64,000 bases of DNA from Streptomyces sp. AC550_RSS872. GTDB lineage: Bacteria; Actinomycetota; Actinomycetes; Streptomycetales; Streptomycetaceae. The position numbers were made by a program, and so were the translations under genes. The stretch lies in the NCBI RefSeq assembly GCF_019049285.1, contig NZ_JAGMUL010000063.1, positions 34,567-98,566 of the forward strand, read 5' to 3'. Each line of letters starts with the position of its first letter. Positions within the stretch are counted from its first letter, which is position 1. Below, piece by piece: positions 23,801 through 32,985 of the stretch. The notes under the pieces were generated by a model. The model was given only the letters and a program-made list of their open reading frames with translations, made no database searches and was not told where the DNA came from.

Positions 23801-25162
23801 ATGGACAAGCAGCAGGAGTTCGTGCTCCGGACGTTGGAGGAGCGTGACATCCGGTTCGTACGCCTGTGGTTCACGGACGTGCTGGGCTTCCTCAAGTCGG
23901 TCGCCGTGGCCCCCGCCGAACTGGAGCAGGCCTTCGACGAGGGCATCGGCTTCGACGGCTCGGCGATCGAGGGCTTCGCCCGGGTCTACGAGTCCGACAT
24001 GATCGCCAAGCCGGACCCGTCGACCTTCCAGATCCTGCCCTGGCGCGCCGAGGCCCCCGGCACGGCGAGGATGTTCTGCGACATCCTGATGCCGGACGGC
24101 TCCCCGTCCTTCGCCGACCCGCGCTACGTCCTCAAGCGCGCCCTGGCCCGCGCCTCCGACCTGGGCTTCACCTTCTACACCCACCCGGAGATCGAGTTCT
24201 TCCTGCTGAAGGACCGCCCGCTGGACGGCTCACGCCCACAGCCCGCCGACAACTCCGGCTACTTCGACCACACCCCGACCAACGTCGGCATGGACTTCCG
24301 CCGCCAGGCGATCACCATGCTGGAGTCGATGGGCATCTCGGTCGAGTTCTCCCACCACGAGGGCGCCCCCGGCCAGCAGGAGATCGACCTCCGCTACGCC
24401 GACGCGCTGTCCACGGCGGACAACATCATGACGTTCCGCCTGGTCATGAAGCAGGTGGCACTGGAGCAGGGCGTCCATGCGACGTTCATGCCGAAGCCGT
24501 TCTCCGAGCACCCGGGCTCCGGCATGCACACGCACCTGTCGTTGTTCGAGGGCGACAGGAACGCGTTCTACGAATCCGGCTCGGAGTACCAGCTCTCCAA
24601 GGTCGGCCGCTCCTTCATCGCGGGCCTTCTCCGCCACGCCGCGGAGATCTCCGCGGTCACCAACCAGTGGGTCAACTCCTACAAGCGCATCTGGGGCGGC
24701 TCCGAGCGCACCGCGGGCGCCGGCGGCGAGGCCCCGTCGTACATCTGCTGGGGCCACAACAACCGCTCGGCCCTGGTCCGCGTCCCGATGTACAAGCCCG
24801 GCAAGACGGGTTCCGCCCGCGTCGAGGTCCGCTCCCTGGACTCCGGCGCCAACCCCTACCTGGCCTACGCCCTCCTCCTCGCCGCCGGCCTCAAGGGCAT
24901 CGAGGAGGGCTACGAGCTCCCTCCGGGCGCCGAGGACGACGTCTGGGCCCTCTCCGACGCCGAACGCCGCGCGATGGGCATCGAACCACTGCCCCAGAAC
25001 CTCGGCGAGGGGCTGACCCTGATGGAGCGCAGCGACCTCGTCGCCGAGACGCTGGGCGAGCATGTCTTCGACTTCTTCCTGCGCAACAAGCGGCAGGAGT
25101 GGGAGGAGTACCGCAGCGAGGTGACCGCGTTCGAGCTGCGGAAGAACCTGCCGGTGCTGTAG
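23801..25162 (+). CDS. glnA2: GlnA2-type glutamine synthetase-like enzyme (probable gamma-glutamylpolyamine synthetase)
   Basis: 453 residues, type I glutamine synthetase fold. FDGSAIEGFARVYESDMIAKPD is the beta-grasp end loop, GMHTHLS the conserved His/NH region, NQWVNSYKRI the ATP region and RVEVRSLDSGANPYLAYALLLAAG the substrate Arg region. The loop carrying the adenylylated Tyr of true GlnA reads differently (NLGEGLTLMERSDL). The length and MDKQQEFVLRTLEERDIRFVRLWFTDVLG start match, from memory, S. coelicolor GlnA2 (453 aa), which glutamylates polyamines. ATG 23801 is preferred over 23786 for its GGGGA ribosome site. The gene is isolated. Confidence 0.88.
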   Translation: MDKQQEFVLRTLEERDIRFVRLWFTDVLGFLKSVAVAPAELEQAFDEGIGFDGSAIEGFARVYESDMIAKPDPSTFQILPWRAEAPGTARMFCDILMPDGSPSFADPRYVLKRALARASDLGFTFYTHPEIEFFLLKDRPLDGSRPQPADNSGYFDHTPTNVGMDFRRQAITMLESMGISVEFSHHEGAPGQQEIDLRYADALSTADNIMTFRLVMKQVALEQGVHATFMPKPFSEHPGSGMHTHLSLFEGDRNAFYESGSEYQLSKVGRSFIAGLLRHAAEISAVTNQWVNSYKRIWGGSERTAGAGGEAPSYICWGHNNRSALVRVPMYKPGKTGSARVEVRSLDSGANPYLAYALLLAAGLKGIEEGYELPPGAEDDVWALSDAERRAMGIEPLPQNLGEGLTLMERSDLVAETLGEHVFDFFLRNKRQEWEEYRSEVTAFELRKNLPVL

Positions 25163-25259
25163 GCGCGGATCGGATCGGTTTCCCGCCGATTCGGCGGATG
25201 GGGTCGACGGTCGCGGACCGTTGGCCCCGTCGCGCAGGATGACCGAGGCGCAGAAGCAT

Positions 25260-26561
25260 CTACACGTCGGTGCTCGCTGCCCCGCCTCCCCGCCCCTCGA
25301 TGTCCTCGGGGGGCTTCGTCTGCTCAGCTGCCGCTTGGCCGCCACCGGACGCCCTCTCGGACTTCCCCTGTTCAGCGGGCGCCACGCCCTCGCCCCCGGC
25401 CGGCCCGCCGCCCCCGGTGCCACCCCCGACGACGGGACCGCCGCCGGGCTTGCCTCCATCGGGTCCGCTGGGCCGCAGCGTGGGCTTTATCAACCTGTCG
25501 GTGCTGGGCGGCGGTGCATCGACGGCCCGCGCTGAACCGCGCACGTTGTCCAGAAGAAGATTGCCCTTTTTGTCGAGCAATCGCGTCAAGCTCTCCTGGC
25601 CGATCCCAAATGTCACGGCCCATGCGGCGATCTGGGCCCCGTTATCCAATGCCGAAAGCCCCGGGATGAATTCACCATGTATGAGAACCAATCCCAAAAT
25701 GGCTGACAGGGCACCGATAGGGATGCGTAGAATAAGTAGGCTCATGGGCACCATGTACGGAACAGCGGATCCGCGTATATGGCGAATGGACGCGGCACCT
25801 GCCAGTGCTGCGGCTGCGGCACCCAGGGATGCTACAAGCAGTACGTTGTCACCGTCGGGCGGCCATCCGTCGACTGGGCAGACATATTTCGTGGCATTGG
25901 GGTTCTCGGCGGTGGGCGCGGGTGGTCGGAAGCAAAGTTTGTCAGCCAGTGCGGAAGGATTCTGATAGCCTGACAGGATCAGGAGGACCGCGAATGCAGA
26001 AAGTGCAAGGAAAGCGAGAAGCAGGATGTTGCGAAAATTTCGCACCCTGGCTATCTCTATTTCCTCTGTGTGATTGGCGGCGTGAAGGACGCCTGCGGCC
26101 AGATACCTGCCATCCACGCTCAGCATGTTGTTATTCTCGCGCAGATGCTCTTCAAGGAGCTTGAGGCGCGGATCCTCCTGCCCCAAGTGTTGAATGCCCT
26201 TGGCCAGAACAGAGGATCCTGCCCACCCGATTTCCTGCGCAGGTGTCAGCTTGAGGACGATCAATTCGGCTTCATGGATGGTGGCCAAGGTCCGATCTCT
26301 CGCGGACGCGCCAGCCCAGAGTGGCGGCCAATTATCCGTCGCCTGCCGCGCCCCATTCAAAAGCTGGTGTGCTTTGCGTGCGAGTTTTTTGTCGTGCTCC
26401 GACATTGCCTGCATATTTTCGACGCGGTCGAGCTCGGCTTGAACGGCTGCAATGTGAGCACTCGCACGCTGACGCCATGAGCCAATCTTCTTATGCGCAA
26501 CTACGTCGTTCTTGTGCGATGGGTCGGCGCCTTCTCCGGGCACTGCATGTTCGTCACTCAT
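25260..26561 (-). CDS. Unknown membrane protein with helical cytoplasmic domain, AT-richer
   Basis: 433 residues I do not recognise. Residues about 25-170 are charged and helical (HIAAVQAELDRVENMQ, KKLARKAHQLLNGARQATDNW, ELIVLKLTPAQEIGW). Four hydrophobic segments follow (ILLLAFLALSAFAVLLIL; VLLVASLGAAAAALAGAAS; VPMSLLILRIPIGALSAILGLVLI; IAAWAVTFGIGQESLTRLLD), with a loop between the first two containing two cysteines. The C-terminal 90 residues are a Pro/Gly/Ala-rich cytoplasmic tail. Codon use is mixed, with AAT, ATA and TTT codons rare in neighbours, suggesting horizontal gain. It converges on glnA2. ATG 26561 preferred over an in-frame GTG at 26570 because AGGA fits only the ATG. Confidence 0.75.
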   Translation of the reverse strand: MSDEHAVPGEGADPSHKNDVVAHKKIGSWRQRASAHIAAVQAELDRVENMQAMSEHDKKLARKAHQLLNGARQATDNWPPLWAGASARDRTLATIHEAELIVLKLTPAQEIGWAGSSVLAKGIQHLGQEDPRLKLLEEHLRENNNMLSVDGRYLAAGVLHAANHTEEIEIARVRNFRNILLLAFLALSAFAVLLILSGYQNPSALADKLCFRPPAPTAENPNATKYVCPVDGWPPDGDNVLLVASLGAAAAALAGAASIRHIRGSAVPYMVPMSLLILRIPIGALSAILGLVLIHGEFIPGLSALDNGAQIAAWAVTFGIGQESLTRLLDKKGNLLLDNVRGSARAVDAPPPSTDRLIKPTLRPSGPDGGKPGGGPVVGGGTGGGGPAGGEGVAPAEQGKSERASGGGQAAAEQTKPPEDIEGRGGGAASTDV

Positions 26562-26740
26562 TCGAATCACGATCCTGCTTGATTCAGGGAGAGATCACAG
26601 GAAAGGTGAAGTAGGAAGAGTGCAAGGCGTATGAGTTTCGGGGGCGTCGTCCGTAGCCCGACAGTCACCCATCATCCTGAATATTCAGTGGACCACAGAC
26701 AGGTAGGAGGTGCAACTCAAGGATTGCTTCAGACAGTAAT

Positions 26741-27481
26741 TCAGGACAGGGCGAGGACGCAGAACTCGTGGCCCTCCGGGTCGGTCAGGCACGTCCACGG
26801 GACGTCGCCCTGGCCGAGGTCGAGGTCGGTGGCGCCGAGGGCCCGCAGCCGGGCCACCTCCGCTTCCTTGTCGTCACCGGGGTACGGCAGCAGGTCAAGA
26901 TGAATGCGGTCCGGCACGGTCTTCACGCCGGGCGTGCGGAGGAACTCGAGATACGGGCCGGCAGCCTTGGCGGAGCGCAACACCGCGTGATCGTCGGTGA
27001 CCTCGTGCAGGGTCCAGTCCATCGCCTCACCCCAGAACCGGGCCATGGCCCGCGGATCCGCACAGTCGACCACCACCACGGCGATCGGCCCGGTGTCCCG
27101 GTGGATCCCCCGAGGCTCCAACACGCAGAACTCGTTGCCCTCGGGGTCCGCGAGGACCGTCCACGGCACTTCGCCTTGGCCCACGTTGACGGGCGTCGCA
27201 CCGAGAGCCTTCAGACGGGCGACCAACTCCGCCTGGTGGGCGGCGGAGGTGGTGGCGAGATCGAGGTGCACACGGTTCTTCGTTGTCGTCTTGGGTTCCG
27301 ATACCGGAACGACGTCGACGCCGAGGGCGACCGGGTCCGGCCAGACGAGGCCGCCGGCAGGTCCGACGTAGGTGGTCACACCGGGGCTGTAAGCACTCCA
27401 GCCGAGCGCCTCCGCCCAGAACCGGCCGACCGCCGAGGCGTCAAGAGCCTTTATGTTCACGTGAACAGGTCGCAGAGCCAT
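26741..27481 (-). CDS. Two-domain VOC (glyoxalase-like) protein
   Basis: 246 residues made of two VOC modules. Module 1 (about 1-120): LRPVHVNIKALDASAVGRFWAEALGW then VHLDLATTS, WTVLADPEGNEFCVLEP. Module 2 (about 130-246): AVVVVDCADPRAMARFWGEAMDWTLHE, IHLDLLPYPGDD, WTCLTDPEGHEFCVLALS. The repeated DPEGNEFCVL strand carries the conserved Glu that binds a metal in glyoxalase-type proteins. Members include enzymes and drug-binding resistance proteins; many in actinobacteria are uncharacterised. ATG 27481 is set by GGATC upstream; the 16 codons before it do not look native. Function unknown. Confidence 0.8.
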   Translation of the reverse strand: MALRPVHVNIKALDASAVGRFWAEALGWSAYSPGVTTYVGPAGGLVWPDPVALGVDVVPVSEPKTTTKNRVHLDLATTSAAHQAELVARLKALGATPVNVGQGEVPWTVLADPEGNEFCVLEPRGIHRDTGPIAVVVVDCADPRAMARFWGEAMDWTLHEVTDDHAVLRSAKAAGPYLEFLRTPGVKTVPDRIHLDLLPYPGDDKEAEVARLRALGATDLDLGQGDVPWTCLTDPEGHEFCVLALS

Positions 27482-27561
27482 GCCGGCGATCCTGTGCATG
27501 CACACAAAGACGTGGAGGTGCCGCCGCATGCGCGCTGAGCCAGCAAGTGACCGATGAGAGT

Positions 27562-27585
27562 GCCGCGGTGCCTCGGCACCGCGGC
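27562..27585. terminator. Hairpin between two VOC genes
   Basis: GCCGCGGTGCC and GGCACCGCGGC pair perfectly (11 bp) around TC. It lies 28 bases after the stop of the gene at 27614-28072 and would end that operon; the three T's are on the opposite side. Confidence 0.65.
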
Positions 27586-27613
27586 TTTCCCATGTCCCAG
27601 GACCCTGCCCGGC

Positions 27614-28072
27614 CTACTGCGCCTGCTGCCGCTTGGCGGCCAGATCCCCCAGCAGCCGGTGCAGCGGCTCAGTCGCCCGGCGCCGGTACTCCTGGATCGA
27701 CCAGCCGTTGCCGTCGGGGTCCGTGAAGTACATGAACGTCGCACCGTCGTCGGGCGAGTACTGGACCGGCTCCGACACCTCAAGGCCGCGCTCCACCAGT
27801 TCCGCGTGGGCCGCCTTGATGTCGGCGACGCAGAGCTGGAGGCCCTGGTAGGAGCCGGGCTCGGGCTTGGTCTCGCCCTTGGTCAGGTCCCAGATGCTGT
27901 CGCCGAGCGCGATCGAACAGCCCGAGCCCGGAGGCGTGAGCTGGACGATGCGCATGCCGGGCATCACTTCCTGGTCGATGTCGACGTGGAAGCCGACCTT
28001 GTCCCGGTAGAAGTCGCGGGCCCGGTCGATGTCGCTCACGGGCAGCGGGATCACTTCGAGCGTGAAGTCCAT
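27614..28072 (-). CDS. Single-domain VOC family protein
   Basis: 152 residues. TLEVIPLPVSDIDRARDFYRDKVGFHVDIDQEV is the first half of a VOC module; MYFTDPDGNGWSIQEYRRR is the end strand with the metal-ligand Glu (SIQEY). It starts 2 bases after the stop codon of the upstream F420 enzyme, and GGAGGA stands before the ATG, so the two form an operon. A role in detoxifying or binding a small aromatic compound is plausible but unproven. Resembles the dioxygenase/glyoxalase superfamily broadly; substrate unknown. Confidence 0.85.
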   Translation of the reverse strand: MDFTLEVIPLPVSDIDRARDFYRDKVGFHVDIDQEVMPGMRIVQLTPPGSGCSIALGDSIWDLTKGETKPEPGSYQGLQLCVADIKAAHAELVERGLEVSEPVQYSPDDGATFMYFTDPDGNGWSIQEYRRRATEPLHRLLGDLAAKRQQAQ

Positions 28073-28074
28073 CG

Positions 28075-28596
28075 CTAGTCCTCCAAGGAGAATCGCCAAC
28101 GGGTCTGGCTGAACGGCTCACCCTTACCGAAGCCGAAAACCGTGCGAGGCGCCACCGAGTAGACGTAAGCGTGTCCCGCGCCGTGCCGGAAAGAGCCGTC
28201 GGCGACGTCGAAGTGCCAGAAGCTGCCGTACTTCGCCTCCCAGGCGGCGGCCAGTTCGCGCAGCCGGGCGTCGTCGGTGATCCGCACCGCCTCGCCCTCG
28301 ACCACCACGTCGTAGCCCTTGTCCCAGGTGTTCGTGCCGGTCGTCAGGACCAGGTTCGGGTTCTCCGCCAGATTCCGCGCCTTGCGCTCCTCCGGTCCCG
28401 TGCAGAAGTGCAGCGCGCCCCGCGACCACACCGCGGGCAGCGGCGTCACGTGCGGGCGCCCGTCCGGTCGTACCGTCGAGATCCAGAACAGCTCGGCCTC
28501 GGCCAGCAGCTTCTCGGCCTCGGCCCACGGGATCGCCGTGGCCGCCTTGTCGCTGTAACGCGCATCCAGCCGGGTCTGCGGTTGCTTGTCGGTCAT
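28075..28596 (-). CDS. PPOX-class F420-dependent flavin/deazaflavin oxidoreductase-like enzyme
   Basis: 173 residues. Split-barrel fold of the pyridoxamine oxidase superfamily: AELFWISTVRPDGRPHVTPLPAVWSRGALHFCTGP, KARNLAENPNLVLTTG, and the C-terminal RWRFSLED. In actinobacteria this subgroup uses cofactor F420 instead of FMN to reduce unsaturated compounds; npdG in this window would supply reduced F420. ATG 28596 is favoured by GGAGGG. The stop TAG sits in CTAG and the VOC gene starts 2 bases on. Upstream it faces glnE in the opposite direction. Confidence 0.85.
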   Translation of the reverse strand: MTDKQPQTRLDARYSDKAATAIPWAEAEKLLAEAELFWISTVRPDGRPHVTPLPAVWSRGALHFCTGPEERKARNLAENPNLVLTTGTNTWDKGYDVVVEGEAVRITDDARLRELAAAWEAKYGSFWHFDVADGSFRHGAGHAYVYSVAPRTVFGFGKGEPFSQTRWRFSLED

Positions 28597-28755
28597 CGGG
28601 CGCCCTCCAGACATGTCGCTCGAATGTCCCTCGACCATGCTGACCGCGCACGCCGTCGGAACTCATCGGCGCCACTCCCAGGTACTCCGGTTAGGCTCGA
28701 CCGCGTATGACCTTGATCGGGCGCCGTGGGGCCCCGATCGGACAGGAGGCCGAGC

Positions 28756-31755
28756 ATGACGGCGCCGGGGCGCAGGAGCAGTACCTTCAGTCGGCTGCTG
28801 CGGCACGGATTCACCGACCCCTCGGCCGCCGAGCGGCTCCTGGACAGCGCCCAGGTCGCGCCGATCAGAAACGACCCGGTGCTCCTCGAGGCCCTGGGCG
28901 CCACCGCCGACCCGGACCTCGCCCTGCACGGTCTCGTACGGCTGCTCGAAGCACAGCCCGACCCCGTCGCCCAGCGGGAACTGCTCGACACGGTGATAGC
29001 GGCCAAGCCGTTGCGCGACCGGCTGCTCGGCGTGCTCGGCGCCTCCACCGCGCTCGCCGACCACCTCGCCCGGCACCCGAGCGACTGGCAGGCACTGGTC
29101 ATGTACGAGCCGCGGGACCTGCACCCCGAGGTGGAGGAGTTCGAGCAGGGCCTCGCCGAGGCCACCGACCCGGTCTCCCTGCGCGTCGCCTACCGGCGCT
29201 GCCTGCTGTCCATCGCCGCGCGCGACGTGTGCGGCACCACCGACGTGGCCCAGACCGCCGCCGAACTCGCCGACCTCGCCACCGCCACCCTGCGCGCCGC
29301 CCTCGCCCTCGCCCGTGCCGCCGCACCGGAGGACGCCGCACAGTGCCGGCTCTCGGTGATCGCGATGGGCAAGTGCGGAGGCCACGAGCTCAACTACGTC
29401 TCCGACGTCGACGTCATCTTCGTCGGGGAGACCGCCGACGGCGCCGACGAGGGCAAGGCCCTGCGGTCGGCCACCAAGCTTGCCTCGCACATGATGCGGA
29501 TCTGCTCCGAGACGACCGTCGAGGGATCGATCTGGCCCGTGGACGCCAACCTGCGGCCCGAGGGCAGGAACGGCCCCCTGGTCCGCACCCTCAGCAGCCA
29601 CCTCGCCTACTACCAACGCTGGGCCAAGACCTGGGAGTTCCAGGCCCTGCTCAAGGCACGCCCGGTCGCCGGCGACATCGAACTCGGCGAGGAGTACGTC
29701 GCCGCGCTCCAGCCCTTGGTCTGGAAGGCCGCCGAACGGGAGAACTTCGTCGCCGACGTGCAGAAGATGCGGCGCCGGGTCGTCGAGAACATCCCGGTGG
29801 GCGAGCTCGACCGGCAGCTCAAGCTCGGCCCCGGCGGGCTGCGGGACGTCGAGTTCGCCGTCCAGCTGCTCCAGTTGGTGCACGGCAGGCACGACGCGTC
29901 ACTGCGCAGCGGCACCACCCTGGACGCCCTCCAGGCACTCGCCGCCGGCGGCTACGTCGGCCGTGCCGACGCCGCGCAGCTCGACGACGCCTACCGCTTC
30001 CTGCGCTCCATGGAGCACCGCATCCAGCTCTACCGGCTGCGCCGGACCCACCTGGTGCCCGAGGACGACGCCGACCTGCGGCGCATCGGCCGCTCCCTCG
30101 GCCTGCGCGTCGATCCGGTCGCCGAGCTGAACCGTGAGTGGAAACGGCACGCCGGTGTCGTACGGCGGCTGCACGAGAAGCTCTTCTACCGGCCGCTGCT
30201 CGACGCCGTCGCCCAACTCGCCCCGGGCGAGGCACGGTTGAGCGCCGGGGCGGCCCGCGAGCGGCTGGTCGCGCTCGGGTACGCCGATCCGGCCGCCGCC
30301 CTGCGGCATCTGGAGGCGCTGGCCTCCGGGGTGACGCGGAAGGCGGCGATCCAACGGACCCTGCTGCCCGTGCTGTTGGGGTGGTTCGCGGACTCCGCCG
30401 ATCCGGACGCCGGTCTGCTGAACTTCCGCAAGGTGTCGGACGCGCTCGGCAAGACGCCTTGGTATCTGCGGCTGTTGCGGGACGAGGGCGCCGCCGCCGA
30501 GAACCTCGCCCGTGTGCTGTCGGCCGGCCGGCTCGCTCCCGATCTGCTGATGCGGGCGCCGGAGGCCGTGGCGCTGCTCGGGGACGGGGACGGCGGAACC
30601 GGGCTGGAGCCGCGGTCGCGGCAGCACCTGGAGCAGGAGATCCTCGCCGCGGTGCGCCGCGCGGACGGCGCCGCGCAGGCGGTCACCGCGGCCCGTGGGG
30701 TGCGGCGGCGGGAGCTGTTCCGTACGGCCGCCGCCGACGTCGTCGACTCCTACGGCACCGAGACGAAGCCGGCCGAGGCCGACCAGGGGGCGCTGGTGGA
30801 CCGGGTCGGGACGGCGGTGTCCGACCTTACGGCGGCCACGTTGGCGGGGACGCTGCGGGCGGTGGTGCGGGAAGGGTGGGGCGACACGCTGCCCACCCGG
30901 TTCGCGATCATCGGCATGGGGCGGTTCGGGGGGCAGGAGCTGGGCTACGGCAGTGACGCCGATGTGCTGTTCGTGCACGAGCCGCGGGACGGGGTCGACG
31001 AGCACGAGGCCGCGGTGGCGGCGAACCGGGTCGTGGAGGAGATGCGGCGGCTGCTACAGATCCCGAGTGCGGATCCGCCGTTGTTGATCGACGCCGGTCT
31101 GCGGCCGGAGGGGAAGTCGGGGCCGCTCGTTCGTACGCTGAAGTCGTATGCGGCCTATTACCGCCGGTGGTCTTTGGTGTGGGAGTCGCAGGCCCTGCTG
31201 CGGGCCATGCCGGTCGCGGGGGATCCTGAGCTGGGGTCCCGGTTCGTCGAGTTGATCGGTCCGTTGCGGTATCCGGCGGAGGGGCTCGGGGACGAGGCGG
31301 TGCGGGAGATCCGGCGGCTGAAGGCCCGTATGGAGTCCGAGCGGCTGCCGCGGGGGGCCGATCCCAAGCTGCACACCAAGCTCGGGCCCGGGGGGCTGTC
31401 CGATGTGGAGTGGACGGTGCAGCTGTTGCAGTTGCAGCACGGGTGGGCCGTGCCCGGGCTGCGGACCACTCGGACCCGGGAAGCTCTTGCCGCCGCCTGT
31501 TCGGCCGGGCTCATTCCGGAGGAGGAGGCGGGGATCCTGGACGAGGCGTGGGTGCTGGCCACTCGGGTGCGCAATGCCGTGATGCTGGTGCGGGGGCGGG
31601 CCGGGGACACGTTTCCCTCGGACAGTCGTGAGCTGGCTGCGGTGGGGCGGTATCTGGGGTACGAGCCCGGGCATGTGGGGGACATGCTCGATGGGTATCG
31701 GCGTACCGCTCGGCGGGCTCGGGGGGTCGTGGACGAGCTGTTCTACGGGGGCTGA
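28756..31755 (+). CDS. glnE: Glutamine synthetase adenylyltransferase/deadenylylase
   Basis: 999 residues, full length. Two nucleotidyltransferase domains, each with the GxD...DxD-like metal motif: KCGGHELNYVSDVDVIFV near residue 215 (N-terminal, deadenylylating) and GRFGGQELGYGSDADVLFV near 731 (C-terminal, adenylylating). Each is followed by a partner motif LRPEGxxGPLVRTL and LGPGGLxDVEF/W. The enzyme modifies a Tyr of GlnA to switch it off when nitrogen is ample. It is cytoplasmic. ACAGGAGG lies 6 bases before ATG 28756. The two other GS-family genes in the window (glnII, glnA2) are not known targets. Confidence 0.97.
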   Translation: MTAPGRRSSTFSRLLRHGFTDPSAAERLLDSAQVAPIRNDPVLLEALGATADPDLALHGLVRLLEAQPDPVAQRELLDTVIAAKPLRDRLLGVLGASTALADHLARHPSDWQALVMYEPRDLHPEVEEFEQGLAEATDPVSLRVAYRRCLLSIAARDVCGTTDVAQTAAELADLATATLRAALALARAAAPEDAAQCRLSVIAMGKCGGHELNYVSDVDVIFVGETADGADEGKALRSATKLASHMMRICSETTVEGSIWPVDANLRPEGRNGPLVRTLSSHLAYYQRWAKTWEFQALLKARPVAGDIELGEEYVAALQPLVWKAAERENFVADVQKMRRRVVENIPVGELDRQLKLGPGGLRDVEFAVQLLQLVHGRHDASLRSGTTLDALQALAAGGYVGRADAAQLDDAYRFLRSMEHRIQLYRLRRTHLVPEDDADLRRIGRSLGLRVDPVAELNREWKRHAGVVRRLHEKLFYRPLLDAVAQLAPGEARLSAGAARERLVALGYADPAAALRHLEALASGVTRKAAIQRTLLPVLLGWFADSADPDAGLLNFRKVSDALGKTPWYLRLLRDEGAAAENLARVLSAGRLAPDLLMRAPEAVALLGDGDGGTGLEPRSRQHLEQEILAAVRRADGAAQAVTAARGVRRRELFRTAAADVVDSYGTETKPAEADQGALVDRVGTAVSDLTAATLAGTLRAVVREGWGDTLPTRFAIIGMGRFGGQELGYGSDADVLFVHEPRDGVDEHEAAVAANRVVEEMRRLLQIPSADPPLLIDAGLRPEGKSGPLVRTLKSYAAYYRRWSLVWESQALLRAMPVAGDPELGSRFVELIGPLRYPAEGLGDEAVREIRRLKARMESERLPRGADPKLHTKLGPGGLSDVEWTVQLLQLQHGWAVPGLRTTRTREALAAACSAGLIPEEEAGILDEAWVLATRVRNAVMLVRGRAGDTFPSDSRELAAVGRYLGYEPGHVGDMLDGYRRTARRARGVVDELFYGG

Positions 31756-31815
31756 GGCCGGGTACCTCCGGCGGTTGGGCCGGGATGCCTGCGGCGGCTC
31801 GTTGCGGTGGGTGGG

Positions 31816-31871
31816 GGCTGGTTGCGCCCGCGTGGCGGAGCTGTGAATGGATACAGTTCCGCGTCCCTGAG
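31816..31871 (-). repeat. Dispersed intergenic repeat, copy C
   Basis: Read on the minus strand: CTCAGGGACGCGGAACTGTA, TCCATTCACAGCTCCGCCAC, GCGGGCGCAACCAGCC. Same block order as copies A, B and D but the most diverged. It lies 60 bases after the glnE stop. Confidence 0.72.
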
Positions 31872-31917
31872 ATGCCTGCGGCGGCCTGCGTGGGTTCGGT
31901 GGGGGTGCGCGTAGCGC

Positions 31918-32901
31918 CTACGCGTGGGTCGTGGGGCGGGGCCGCGCCGGGGGGTGTCCGTCCTCGGTCGGGCGGCTCGGTTCCGCTGAAAAGGGCTCGG
32001 CGTTGACGCCCGCCGCTGCGGGCGGACACCCCCCGGCACGGCCCCTTGCCGCCGTCGGCGACCGCGGGTGTGTTTGTGGTTGCGCCACGCGCCTCGGCAG
32101 GGCGTGCGGCAGCTTTCCGTACCAGAGGCGGGCCACCGTGTAGCCGAAGGCCAGGCAGATCAGGCCGCCCACCGCGTCCAGCCAGAAGTGGTTGGCCGTG
32201 GCCACGATCACCAGGAGGGTGGCTGCGGGGTAGAGGAGGCCCAGGACCCGGACCCAGGGGATTCTGGCCAGCGCGAAGATCGTCAGGCCCGACCAGACGG
32301 ACCAGCCGATGTGCATGGAGGGCATCGCGGCGTACTGGTTCGACATGTTCTTCAGGTCGCCCGAGGCCATCGAACCCCAGGTGTCGTGGACCAGGACCGT
32401 GTCGATGAAGGCGGTCTCGGTCATCAGGCGTGGGGGAGCGAGCGGATACAGGTAGTAACCGATCAGAGCCACGCCCGTGGTGGCGAAGAGGACCAGTCTC
32501 GTTGCCGCGTAGCGGCCGGGGTGGCTGCGGTAGAGCCAGACCAGGACGGCCAGGGTGATGATGAAGTGCAGCGTCGCGTAGTAGTAGTTCATGCCGACGA
32601 TGAGCCAAGTCACCGAGTTCACGGCGTGGTTCACCGACTGCTCGACGGCGATGCCGAGGTGGTGTTCCAGGTTCCAGAGCCAGTCCGCGTTGCGGAGGGC
32701 CTCCGCTCTTTGTTCCGGGACCGCGTTGCGGATGAGTGAGTACGTCCAGTAACTCACCGCGATCAGCAGGATCTCGAACCAGAGGCGGGGGCGGCGGGGG
32801 GTGCGCAGACGGCGCAGGGGGCCCCACCCCGTCTCGTCCGCGACGGGGGGAAGAGCGGCCGCTTCCCGGCCTTCCAGTGTCGTCACGGTCGTGTCACCCA
32901 T
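31918..32901 (-). CDS. PAP2-superfamily membrane phosphatase/transferase with repeat-encoded tail
   Basis: 327 residues. Five to six membrane helices (WFEILLIAVSYWTYSLI, VTWLIVGMNYYYATLHFIITLAVLVWLY, LVLFATTGVALIGYYLYPLAPPRL and so on). Motifs PSMHIGWSVW and NHFWLDAVGG are the second and third PAP2 motifs (SxxH and RxxxxxHxxxD-like); YYLYPLAPPRL precedes them. This PAP2_3-like subgroup includes inositol-phospholipid enzymes of actinobacteria. The last 55 residues after ALPRRVAQPQTH are low-complexity Pro/Arg/Ala and come from a long inverted repeat (31938-32045) rather than from the fold. ATG 32901 has no ribosome site. Confidence 0.83.
   Translation of the reverse strand: MGDTTVTTLEGREAAALPPVADETGWGPLRRLRTPRRPRLWFEILLIAVSYWTYSLIRNAVPEQRAEALRNADWLWNLEHHLGIAVEQSVNHAVNSVTWLIVGMNYYYATLHFIITLAVLVWLYRSHPGRYAATRLVLFATTGVALIGYYLYPLAPPRLMTETAFIDTVLVHDTWGSMASGDLKNMSNQYAAMPSMHIGWSVWSGLTIFALARIPWVRVLGLLYPAATLLVIVATANHFWLDAVGGLICLAFGYTVARLWYGKLPHALPRRVAQPQTHPRSPTAARGRAGGCPPAAAGVNAEPFSAEPSRPTEDGHPPARPRPTTHA
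31938..32045. repeat. 23-bp inverted repeat with 62-base loop, inside the PAP2 3' end
   Basis: The left arm GGGGCCGCGCCGGGGGGTGT (continuing CCG) and the complement of the right arm match at 22 of 23 positions. RNA would fold into a very stable hairpin. It looks like an intergenic repeat or terminator over which the PAP2 reading frame continues. Confidence 0.8.
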
Positions 32902-32985
32902 GGGCACAGAGTCTGCCAGAAAAGACTTCCCCGACCGATCATCCTCCGGTCAGGGTCAGGACGCACGTTCTACGGGGGCCCCGTC

